From MED-G105 sp039819085 (GTDB lineage Bacteria > Pseudomonadota > Alphaproteobacteria > Caulobacterales > Parvularculaceae): a stretch of DNA of 39,266 nt. Shown one piece after another: positions 16,216 through 23,486 of the stretch. The stretch is from contig JBCBSQ010000021.1 in assembly GCA_039819085.1 (NCBI GenBank), forward strand, positions 1 through 39,266, written 5' to 3'. The stretch's first letter is position 1. The number at the start of each line of letters is the position of its first letter. The notes below the pieces were generated by a model. That model made no database searches. It was not told the origin of the DNA and saw nothing but the letters and a program-made list of their open reading frames with translations. Made by a program: the position numbers and the translations under genes.

Positions 16216-16841
16216 GCGACCGCGCGCCAACATTCCTTTACCTCGCCGAAGACGCCATCGGCGTTATGGTGACCGACTGCCGCCGAGCGCGCGCCGTCGC
16301 CGCGCGGCTTGCCGAGCGCGCGCCCTGGCTGGAGGCGACGCAGGGCATGAACTCCGTTTGCGTCCAATTCGATCCCTTACAGACGAAAGAAGCTGATGTC
16401 GTCTCCGCGCTCGCTGAGGCCATGAACGCGCCGCTTGACGAAGACGAGTCTGTTGCGCCCCTGCGCTTGAAAGTCCGCTATGGCGGCGAAGAGGGGCCAG
16501 ACCTCAAGGTCATATGCGGATCGCTCGGATTGTCGGCCGACGAATTTATCCATTTGCACGCGGCGAGCGCCCATGTGGTGGAGATGATCGGTTTCATGCC
16601 GGGCTTCGCCTACTTGTCGGGCCTTGACCCCGCCTTGAACGTAGCGCGCCTGACGACCCCGCGTCCGCGCGTCGCCGCCGGATCGATCGGGATCAGCGGG
16701 GGCTATTCCGGAGCGTACGCCCTCGCCTCGCCTGGCGGCTGGCCCATCATCGGCCGGGCAGCGGCGCCGCTGTTTGATCCGAGCGCTGAAACGCCGCTTG
16801 TTCTCGCGCCCGGCATGCGCGTCGCATTTTCGCCGGCATGA
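16212..16841 (+). CDS. pxpB: 5-oxoprolinase subunit B (KipI family)
   Basis: A 209-residue carboxyltransferase-domain subunit that acts with PxpA and PxpC. It shows the family segments FDPLQTKEADV, LKVRYGGEEGPDL, FIHLHAASAHVVEMIGFMPG with GFAYLSGLD, and TPRPRVAAGSIGISGGYSG. The true start is ATG 16212, which overlaps the pxpA stop in an ATGA; a start further upstream in the same frame at 16119 would lie deep in pxpA and adds an arginine-rich leader of no family likeness. It overlaps pxpC by four bases. Confidence 0.92.
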   Translation: MSDRAPTFLYLAEDAIGVMVTDCRRARAVAARLAERAPWLEATQGMNSVCVQFDPLQTKEADVVSALAEAMNAPLDEDESVAPLRLKVRYGGEEGPDLKVICGSLGLSADEFIHLHAASAHVVEMIGFMPGFAYLSGLDPALNVARLTTPRPRVAAGSIGISGGYSGAYALASPGGWPIIGRAAAPLFDPSAETPLVLAPGMRVAFSPA

Positions 16842-17779
16842 CGATCCGTATCGTGAGGGCTGGCGTTCAGGCGACGCTGCAAGGACGCCCGCGGCGCGGC
16901 GCACGCTGGCTGGCGGCGCCAGCAGCGGGACCGGCTGATCCGCTCTCCATGGCGCTCGCCAATCGCCTCGTGGGGAATTGTCCTGACGCGACCGCCGTTG
17001 AAATCACGCTCGGGGGTTTCGAAGCGCGGATAGAGGCCGACATCGCCATTGGACTGACGGGCGCGGAAGGCGTCGCAAGCCTGGACGGCGAGCCGGTCGC
17101 CTTTCATCAGACGCTGCATGCGCGCGCCGGATCAGCGCTGTCGATCGACCCGCCAAGACATGGGATGCGAACGTATCTTGCGATCGCAAGCGGGCTGGCC
17201 GCTCAAGAGGCGTTCGGTTCCCCGTCGACCTATTCCCCGGCGCGCTGGGGCGGCCATCAAGGCCGCGCGCTCCTGCCCGGCGACGTGCTGCGCGTCCAAG
17301 GCGCCTCGACCATGCCGCCCGCCATCGAAACCCCCGCGCGGCATCGCCCGGCGATCGGGCCAGCCTTCGCGCTGCGCGCGTGCGCCTCAGCGGAGACGGC
17401 GCTTCTGGCGCCCGGATCGAAGGCGGCGCTCTTTGAACAGTCGTTCGTTGTAAGCGCCCGCATTGACAGGATGGGCGCGCGGCTCAAAGGCGCGCGCCTT
17501 GACCTCGCTTCAGACGGTCGGATGGCGAGCGGCGCAGTCTATCCTGGCGTCATTCAGTGTCCGGAGGATGGCGCCCCGATTGTCCTCCTTTGCGACGCCC
17601 AGACGACCGGCGGCTATCCGCGCATCGCGAGCGTCGCGCGCGCTGACCGGCACCTCCTCGGGCAATTGCGGCCGGGCGCACGCGTCCGTTTGCTCAATCG
17701 CACACGCGACGAAGCGATCAATGATCTGCGCGAAAAATCCGCATACCTCGTCGAATGGCTGCCCGAATTCCGGATGTGA
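16838..17779 (+). CDS. pxpC: 5-oxoprolinase subunit C (KipA family)
   Basis: A 313-residue biotin-dependent-carboxyltransferase-like subunit that completes the PxpABC complex. Typical segments are the N-terminal AGVQATLQGRPRRGARW, PADPLSMALANRLVGN, VEITLGGFEA, TYLAIASGL, the YSPARWGGHQGRALLPGD box and the late VIQCPEDGAPIVLLCDAQTTGGYPR (in parts). The usual TVQDxGR motif at the start is changed to TLQGRPRRG, a divergence seen here but not obviously inactivating. Last gene of the four-gene operon; a 16-bp palindrome follows the stop. Confidence 0.9.
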   Translation: MTIRIVRAGVQATLQGRPRRGARWLAAPAAGPADPLSMALANRLVGNCPDATAVEITLGGFEARIEADIAIGLTGAEGVASLDGEPVAFHQTLHARAGSALSIDPPRHGMRTYLAIASGLAAQEAFGSPSTYSPARWGGHQGRALLPGDVLRVQGASTMPPAIETPARHRPAIGPAFALRACASAETALLAPGSKAALFEQSFVVSARIDRMGARLKGARLDLASDGRMASGAVYPGVIQCPEDGAPIVLLCDAQTTGGYPRIASVARADRHLLGQLRPGARVRLLNRTRDEAINDLREKSAYLVEWLPEFRM

Positions 17780-17781
17780 TC

Positions 17782-17797
17782 AGGCGGCCGGCCGCCT
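17782..17797. repeat. 16-bp perfect palindrome after pxpC
   Basis: AGGCGGCCGGCCGCCT directly follows the pxpC stop codon. In RNA it could fold into a short GC-rich hairpin and stabilise or weakly end the operon transcript, but there is no T-run behind it, so it is not a standard terminator. Confidence 0.5.
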
Positions 17798-17927
17798 TCC
17801 CGCGTCCGATCGCGCTTTCGCAGGCTGGTTTGACGCTGATCAATAAACTAAGGCTCTCCCGTCCGGTATATCTTGACGCTCAGCAACAGCTCGCAATCAG
17901 AGAACATCGCCTTGAAAGAAGTCGCCA

Positions 17928-18515
17928 ATGTCCAAGAATATTCTCGTCCTGATTGGCCATCCGAACGATAAGCCCGGTCATTTTTGCCGCGCCCTGGCGG
18001 AGGCGTACGCAGAAGGCGCCGAGGAGGGCCGCCACATTGTGGCGATCCATGACATGGCGAAGATGAACTATGAGGTCCTGCGCGATCCGGCGGTGTTTTC
18101 GGATGAGCCGCCCCCGGACGTCGCCGCCGCGCAAGGCGCGATGATGGCGGCGGACCACATGGCGGTCTTTTATCCGATCTGGCTCGGCTCAATGCCCGCC
18201 TATACAAAGGCGTTTTTTGAACAGTTCGTGCGGAATGATTTCGCGTTGGCGGAATCGGAGGAGGGCGGCTGGCCGCGCAAAATGCTGCAGGGCAGGTCGG
18301 CCCATGTGGTGGTGACGATGGGGATGCCGTCGACGGCGTACCGGATGTTTTTCGGGGCCCATGGGGTGAAGAGTTTTGAATCGAGCGTCTTAGGAATGGC
18401 TGGCTTCGGACCGGTTCGCGACACCCTCATTGGCGGCGTCGGCCCGGATCTTGACCCCAAGACAGCGGAAAAGCACCTCGCCCGAATGCGCGACTTCGGC
18501 CGACGAGGCGTCTGA
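17928..18515 (+). CDS. NAD(P)H oxidoreductase, flavodoxin-like fold
   Basis: A 195-residue protein of the NAD(P)H:quinone oxidoreductase/flavodoxin-2 family. The N-terminal ILVLIGHPNDKPGHFCRALAE is the phosphate-binding loop of the FMN or FAD, and FYPIWLGSMPAYTKAFFEQF is the conserved second flavin loop. A third flavin contact lies in VVTMGMPSTAYRMFFGAHG. Such enzymes reduce quinones or other electrophiles by two electrons in the cytoplasm. It stands alone between the pxp operon and the convergent cytochrome gene. The substrate is unknown. Confidence 0.85.
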   Translation: MSKNILVLIGHPNDKPGHFCRALAEAYAEGAEEGRHIVAIHDMAKMNYEVLRDPAVFSDEPPPDVAAAQGAMMAADHMAVFYPIWLGSMPAYTKAFFEQFVRNDFALAESEEGGWPRKMLQGRSAHVVVTMGMPSTAYRMFFGAHGVKSFESSVLGMAGFGPVRDTLIGGVGPDLDPKTAEKHLARMRDFGRRGV

Positions 18516-18546
18516 CGCGGTCAGCCGCGCGCAAGACGCCCGATCG

Positions 18547-19149
18547 CTATTCGCGATCGAAATCGCCGCCCTCATATTCTCCGAGGTCAGGAAAGTCGCC
18601 GCGCTCCAGGTATTCACCCCATTCTTCATCGTCCCAGAAGCGCATGTTCACAAACCAGCCCTCATAGCCCTCCGGCAACGAGTCCAACGTGACGAGCTGT
18701 TGCTCGTCGGCGTTCACGACGAAGGCCGCCAGATCGGCAAGGTCCTGCCCGTCGAGTTCAATCTGGTATCCGAGTTCAAGGCGCTGCAGCGCCACCATCG
18801 CAGGGGCCCCGCGCCACATTCGGGTGGAAAAGGCGTAGCCGTCGACGACCGCGCCGTTCGCTGGCGCATTGAGAGCGGGCGCCGCCGCGCCGCCGACGCC
18901 ATTCACCGAATGGCAGAGCACGCACCCCTTTGCGACAAAGAGAATCCGTCCTCGTCGGGCGTTGTATTCGTATTCCGCCACAGGCCGCTCAGTCGGCGGC
19001 GCGGCGAGCGCGGCTTCAGTCCCGGATATCGCGCCGTCAGGATAATCGCCACTGATCGCCTCGGCGTCCGCGTCCGCCCCGGAACACGCGCCAAGCACAA
19101 GAGTGAGGGCGCACGCGGCCCCGGTTGATGAAACACGTCGCTTGGTCAT
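18547..19149 (-). CDS. lipid-anchored monohaem cytochrome c
   Basis: A 200-residue lipoprotein with one class-I cytochrome c domain. The signal ends in a lipobox LGAC (Cys22), and the haem site is CVLCH (Cys76, Cys79, His80). Met111 or Met118 (TRMWRGAPAM) is the likely sixth ligand. The C-terminal 50 residues are unusually acidic (WDDEEWGEYLERGDFPDLGEYEGGD in pieces) and may dock to a basic redox partner. ATG 19149 with GGGAGAG upstream (19154-19161) is chosen over an earlier in-frame start at 19212, which would place 21 residues before the signal. The partner enzyme is not visible here. Confidence 0.85.
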   Translation of the reverse strand: MTKRRVSSTGAACALTLVLGACSGADADAEAISGDYPDGAISGTEAALAAPPTERPVAEYEYNARRGRILFVAKGCVLCHSVNGVGGAAAPALNAPANGAVVDGYAFSTRMWRGAPAMVALQRLELGYQIELDGQDLADLAAFVVNADEQQLVTLDSLPEGYEGWFVNMRFWDDEEWGEYLERGDFPDLGEYEGGDFDRE

Positions 19150-19367
19150 CCGCTCTCTCCCGTTTAGACGCATCGCCACGCTTAAGAGGCAGGCAGCCGC
19201 GCCCGGAATCAATCGTCACGCGCATGCGGCGGGCGAACCTCAACGGCGAAGGCCCTCTTTGTCCGCGCAGGCGCGTTGCCTTGAAAGCGGCATTGCCAAG
19301 TGGGCGAGCGCATCATACGTCAACCGAGCCTGGTCCACAGTTTCGTTTTAGACAGCGAAGGCTCCTC

Positions 19368-19679
19368 TTGCCCGAAAACCCTCGCAAGCCTGTCGGGCCG
19401 CCGCCTGTCGAAAAGAGCCGGCGCACGCCTGACGCCACCGGAAGGCCGGCGCGCCCGACGGTCGTTTTTGCGGCCATTACCTCGCTTTCGCTCATCGCGG
19501 CGATTTTGATCATCCTGATGGTCTTTCGCCTGGAGGCCCTCAGCGCCGGCCCTCACGTGGCGTTTGCGCTTTTCCTGGGGGTCGCAGGAACGATCGCGAT
19601 CGGCGTCGGCCTGATGGCGCTCGTCTTTCACTCCGATCGCGCCGGCCATGACGACCGCGTGACGCCGCTTGACGAATGA
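19368..19679 (+). CDS. small two-helix membrane protein, unknown function
   Basis: I do not recognise this protein of about 103 residues. It has a Pro/Arg-rich N-terminus, then two hydrophobic helices (FAAITSLSLIAAILIILMVF and, after a short loop, FALFLGVAGTIAIGVGLMALVF in parts), and a polar tail ending HDDRVTPLDE. TTG 19368 is my choice of start, with AGCGAAGG about six bases upstream; the frame stays open further up (to 19125) but that part overlaps the cytochrome gene's start and looks non-coding. It is divergent from the cytochrome c gene, which may mean shared regulation. Confidence 0.55.
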   Translation: MPENPRKPVGPPPVEKSRRTPDATGRPARPTVVFAAITSLSLIAAILIILMVFRLEALSAGPHVAFALFLGVAGTIAIGVGLMALVFHSDRAGHDDRVTPLDE

Positions 19680-19812
19680 CCGCGTCTGTCACCCGTTTGC
19701 CGCAGGCGCGACGTTGTTCAATTCGAGAAGCGCACCAACGCCCAACGTGATCTCCGCACGCTTGTGGGTGAACGATCCCTTGTATTATGGTTAATCTAGG
19801 GGAGAGGCCGCG

Positions 19813-22071
19813 TTGGGGATCAAAGTGGGAAGAGTGGCTCGGCAACGACGCTCATCGACGACGACTGTCGCGACGAGGGGCGCATCTCTGACCGATGGCG
19901 GCGGGACGACGGTGAGCCGGCACGGCGAGTTCTACCGGCCTTATTGGGAAGAAGCGCCGAAAAAATCGTTCAACCTTCTAAGCGCGCTCCAGGCGCTGAC
20001 CTTCTTTCTTGTGATCGGCGTCGGCGCGCTCGCCATCGGCTATCTGATCCTGTCCCAGACCTTCAGGCTCGGGCAGTCCGCTAACGCGACTGACTATCGG
20101 CATGCGGCAAGCGGTCGGTCCGGATCCGGCGCGCTGATCATCGCGCCGGAATCGGTCGCAGGCGACTGGATCGCGAGCTCATCCCTCAAACACGTCATCG
20201 CCGCGAAGATGGACTCAATCATTTTGACTGATTCCGTTCTTGGCGATCCCGCCCAACACGTGCTTCTCGGGATTTACGAGCGCGACGTCACACGTCGCCG
20301 ACAGGAGGCGGCGTTACACTTCCTGATCGCCGGCGCGAACGGGCACCCCGACGCGCCGAGACTGTTCGATGACCTCAATCTGTCATTGCAGGATTATAAC
20401 GCAACGCGTTCGCAGTTTGTCGCCCTGCACGAATTAAATGGCGATGAAGGGCTGCTGCGGCTTGGTCAGCACTATCTCGGCAAACACGCGCCGCGCGTCG
20501 CCAAGCGGATGCGGCAGTCGCTCAGATATACGCCGCCTAAGGATTATTTCTGGCCAAAGCCCGACGACAGTCAGGACCTGGCTTATGTTCAGTTCCATAT
20601 GGCGTCGATGTGCAGGCTGCCCGGCGCATATGACTGGCGGTCGGAGACGGCCAATTACTTCCGCTTCAGCTCGCAAAGGGAGAACTCGCTTCGGCAGCGA
20701 GCCGGCGCCGAACTCAAACTGCTGGCCGAACGCTTCGGCGGCGATCAGGACTCGTTTTGCGGCAACACGCGACTGGCTGAAGCTCTGGATGTGGTCCGCA
20801 ATCGGCAGAATGCGCGTCCCGCGGTGCGCATGGAAGCCGAACTCGCCGACTGGGACGGGTCATACAATCCCTGCGACACCGATCTTGACGGGTTTTCCGG
20901 CGCCGATTGCGACGAGTTTGAAGCGGCGTTGCGAGAAGGCGACATCTCGGCGATCAGCGAGCCTCCGACCTACGCAGATCTCATCGCCGCCATCGAGACT
21001 CATTACGCTAAACAGCGTCGAAATCGGCCTGGCGGCGGCCGCAGCAACGCAGGTCGCAATGCGGACCGCTCGTCCGGCGCAGCCTCCGGCGGCAGGCGAA
21101 GATACCGAGAGGGGTCCGGCGCGCAGGCCTATCGGAACGCCCCAGGGGCGGCGGCGGCTCCCAACATCGACTCAGCCGCGCCTGACGGTCTGCCGGATGA
21201 ATGCGTCGCATTGGACGCGGCGGGCGAGTGTGCAACCCGCGAAAGCGCCCTCGCCTGCGAAGACAGGTCAAAATACCATTTCAACCGCGGGGAAGCCGAC
21301 ATGGCGGTTGGGCGCATCGCGCGCGCCCGGGACAAGTTCACGCGCGCCATCGCCGTTGGCCGCGTCTGCCAATCCGAGTACGGCGATCTGGCGGCGAAAC
21401 GCCTGTCGGCGCTCAATCTCACCTGCGAATACACGGTGGACAGCCTCGCCCGCATTTCACGCAACTATCAGGACAATCCCGAAGGCGGCGCGATTGTCGA
21501 CCTGCGGTCCCGACAGCGCGCCCTGGCGGCCAAGGGCTATTACGAGGGCGCGATCGACGGCAGATACGGTCCCGCGTCGCGAGCGGCGGCGCGGCTTTTC
21601 CAGCGGGAGATCGGCTTCAGCGAGACCGGCGATCTGACGCCGATTGAAACGGTCTATCTTATCTGTTCAGCCGCGCAGGTGAACGCCGACCCGCACGCCA
21701 TCAACCTGCTCGGCGTGATGTACGTCGCCGGCCTCGGCGTCGTTCAGAACACGGACGCGGGCCTCAGGTTCCTGAAAATGGCCGCAAATCGCGGTTACCC
21801 GGAAGCAAAATTCAACCTCGCGCTGATTTACGGCACGGGCACGATCGCATCGAGCTACCGGCTTTGCGGGCTGGTCGAGAACATTCAGCAAGCGGACGCT
21901 TATCTCGTCGAGGCGGCGCGCGAAGGCCATGCGCCGGCGAAACGGCTTGTCGACATGTTCGGCTCGCTCACGCCAAGAGACCGTTGGGACAGCATCAAAT
22001 CCGAACTCTCGCTGAACGACTTTTATCGGGATCGTCTTGAAGCCGTCGGAGAGGGCTGCCGGCCAAATTGA
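19813..22071 (+). CDS. membrane-anchored Sel1-repeat and peptidoglycan-binding protein
   Basis: A 752-residue protein. A cytoplasmic N-terminus is followed by one membrane helix (about 58-80) and a large, presumably periplasmic part. Residues about 90-390 are helical and resemble no family I know. A low-complexity Gly/Ser/Arg/Ala linker spans about 400-450. A PG_binding_1-like domain lies near 557-617 (LRSRQRALAAKGYYEGAIDG, RYGPASRAAARLFQREIG). Sel1-like repeats follow at about 622-715 (INLLGVMYVAGLGV, GLRFLKMAANRGYPEAKFNLA, AYLVEAAREGHAPAKRL). The TTG start has AGGGGAG eight bases upstream. Such architecture suggests a cell-envelope scaffold. A lipoprotein gene follows 93 bases later on the same strand. 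Confidence 0.75.
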   Translation: MGIKVGRVARQRRSSTTTVATRGASLTDGGGTTVSRHGEFYRPYWEEAPKKSFNLLSALQALTFFLVIGVGALAIGYLILSQTFRLGQSANATDYRHAASGRSGSGALIIAPESVAGDWIASSSLKHVIAAKMDSIILTDSVLGDPAQHVLLGIYERDVTRRRQEAALHFLIAGANGHPDAPRLFDDLNLSLQDYNATRSQFVALHELNGDEGLLRLGQHYLGKHAPRVAKRMRQSLRYTPPKDYFWPKPDDSQDLAYVQFHMASMCRLPGAYDWRSETANYFRFSSQRENSLRQRAGAELKLLAERFGGDQDSFCGNTRLAEALDVVRNRQNARPAVRMEAELADWDGSYNPCDTDLDGFSGADCDEFEAALREGDISAISEPPTYADLIAAIETHYAKQRRNRPGGGRSNAGRNADRSSGAASGGRRRYREGSGAQAYRNAPGAAAAPNIDSAAPDGLPDECVALDAAGECATRESALACEDRSKYHFNRGEADMAVGRIARARDKFTRAIAVGRVCQSEYGDLAAKRLSALNLTCEYTVDSLARISRNYQDNPEGGAIVDLRSRQRALAAKGYYEGAIDGRYGPASRAAARLFQREIGFSETGDLTPIETVYLICSAAQVNADPHAINLLGVMYVAGLGVVQNTDAGLRFLKMAANRGYPEAKFNLALIYGTGTIASSYRLCGLVENIQQADAYLVEAAREGHAPAKRLVDMFGSLTPRDRWDSIKSELSLNDFYRDRLEAVGEGCRPN

Positions 22072-22164
22072 CGAATACCGTAGCGCGGAACGTGGGACGC
22101 GCCGATTTAGATGGGAAGCATCCGGCCAATCATGCGCCGTTCACGAACCCAGAAAGGGGAGATC

Positions 22165-22833
22165 ATGCACAAGAAAATCCTGTCACTGGTCATCGCATTG
22201 AGCGTAGGAGCGTGCGAAACCCCTGAGGTTCCGGAAATCGCGGAACCGACGCTGGGGATGTCCATTCGCGAAACCACGTCAGCCATTTGCGATAACCGCA
22301 ATCTGGATTCGCAAATGGCCACCCTGCGTCGCCGCGCGAATGAAGCCGCGGTTGCGATCCAGGTTTATCGGTCGAGCCGCGGAGGCAGCGTCTCAGTCAA
22401 TCCCTTACAAAGGAGCGGCGAGGGCGCATATCAATTCGACGACGCAGGCGGCTATTCAGGCATGCGAATCCGATCCGAAGACGTTGATAATCGCTACAGG
22501 CTTCGAAACCTGCTGAAGAACTTCGATGCGGAACTCGACATCGCTTACCAGGACATGACCGCAAGTTGTAAGACTTACGCGGCCTGCATGAGCGCGCGTT
22601 ACTACGAAGAGGGCGCTTGCCGCAGCGCGTTCTCACAGTGGGAGAGCTCCCGCCGCAACTTTTCGACCATGGCGGTCGAACTGAAGCGCATCGAGGCTGA
22701 AATCGCCCGCGCGAAAGCCGCCGCCGCCCAGCGCGCGCGGCGCCGCCGCAACAACAATCCACAGGCTGAAGTGAATCGCGGTCAGGATTGCCGCCCCAAT
22801 GGCAACATGGGCGGCGTCTTCGCGGCCTGCTGA
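22165..22833 (+). CDS. putative lipoprotein of unknown function
   Basis: A 222-residue exported protein. The signal MHKKILSLVIALSVGAC gives a lipobox with Cys17. The mature part has a helical, Arg-rich character (ATLRRRANEAAVAIQVYRSS), several Cys that may pair (CDNRN, CKTYAACMSARYYEEGAC, and near-terminal CRPNGN...AAC), and a late coiled-coil-like stretch (ELKRIEAEIARAKAAAAQ) followed by Arg/Asn-rich residues. ATG 22165 with AAGGGGA upstream is preferred over an in-frame start at 22111. It probably forms a transcription unit with the Sel1/peptidoglycan-binding gene. No family recognised. Confidence 0.65.
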   Translation: MHKKILSLVIALSVGACETPEVPEIAEPTLGMSIRETTSAICDNRNLDSQMATLRRRANEAAVAIQVYRSSRGGSVSVNPLQRSGEGAYQFDDAGGYSGMRIRSEDVDNRYRLRNLLKNFDAELDIAYQDMTASCKTYAACMSARYYEEGACRSAFSQWESSRRNFSTMAVELKRIEAEIARAKAAAAQRARRRRNNNPQAEVNRGQDCRPNGNMGGVFAAC

Positions 22834-22969
22834 CGCCGCTGTCGGCTGCGCGCAAGCCCCAGGCGCGGGAAGGCTTTTGGCGACTTTCCGCCAACGCCAG
22901 ACCGACGACCTCGCCTCGCCGCCCCGGCGCGCGGGACGTCGTATTGCCCCCCGGGCGGCATTCGCCATC

Positions 22970-22981
22970 GGTCGTACGACC
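22970..22981. promoter_or_regulatory. GGTC-N4-GACC palindrome upstream of the symporter genes
   Basis: A perfect 12-bp palindrome, GGTCGTACGACC, ends 71 bases before the small symporter subunit start. A related inverted repeat precedes the porin gene at nearly the same distance. This could be an operator for the LuxR-family regulator encoded at 29223-29876; that is inference. Confidence 0.4.
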
Positions 22982-23052
22982 AAAGTCGCGTAGCGGGGCT
23001 CCCTTGTCCCTCCTAGGCTTTCAAGGCCGGGAAATGGGAAAGGAGCCCCAAA

Positions 23053-23475
23053 ATGAGCGCAACATCCCTGGATTCTGGGTCTCTTGACCCCGGATCCCTT
23101 GACCCTAACGTCGCCATGTCCACGCGACGAAAAACCCCTTTAGACCATGCCGCGCCCTACCACCATGAGGGCGAGAACATGCCCCCGCACTCGGGCCATG
23201 ATGGGGACACGAAGGCGGAGTACACCGTCAATCGCTATTGGTCGGAGAACGTCCGACTGCTTCTCAGTCTCCTCGCCGTGTGGTTCGTCGTCTCGTTCGG
23301 CGCCGGCATTTTATTCGTTGACCAACTGAACAATTTCACGGTCGGCGGATATCCGCTCGGGTTCTGGTTCGCCCAGCAGGGCTCGATCTACGTGTTCGTT
23401 GCGCTGATCTTTTTCTATTCCCACCGTATGAAGATCATCGAACGCCGATACGGCGTCGACGATGATGACGAATAG
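23053..23475 (+). CDS. DUF4212 small subunit of sodium:solute symporter
   Basis: A 140-residue protein whose second half is a DUF4212 (Na_symport_sm-like) domain with two membrane helices (LLLSLLAVWFVVSFGAGILF and FWFAQQGSIYVFVALIFFY). The YWSENVRLL entry and the RMKIIERRYGVDDDDE exit are usual. These small subunits accompany VC_2705-type symporters. The N-terminal 60 residues are extra and contain a repeated LDSGS/LDPGS/LDP element. ATG 23053 has a strong GGAAAGGAG site, which supports the extension; Met22 (ATG 23116) is a weaker alternative. The gene lies 11 bases before the large subunit, so the two are co-translated. Confidence 0.88.
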   Translation: MSATSLDSGSLDPGSLDPNVAMSTRRKTPLDHAAPYHHEGENMPPHSGHDGDTKAEYTVNRYWSENVRLLLSLLAVWFVVSFGAGILFVDQLNNFTVGGYPLGFWFAQQGSIYVFVALIFFYSHRMKIIERRYGVDDDDE

Positions 23476-23486
23476 GAGCTAGTGTC

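Noticed and set aside
20438..21637. 399-codon frame overlapping the Sel1/peptidoglycan-binding gene
   Set aside because: Same-strand shadow, Arg/Pro/Thr-rich, and the main frame contains the recognisable domains.
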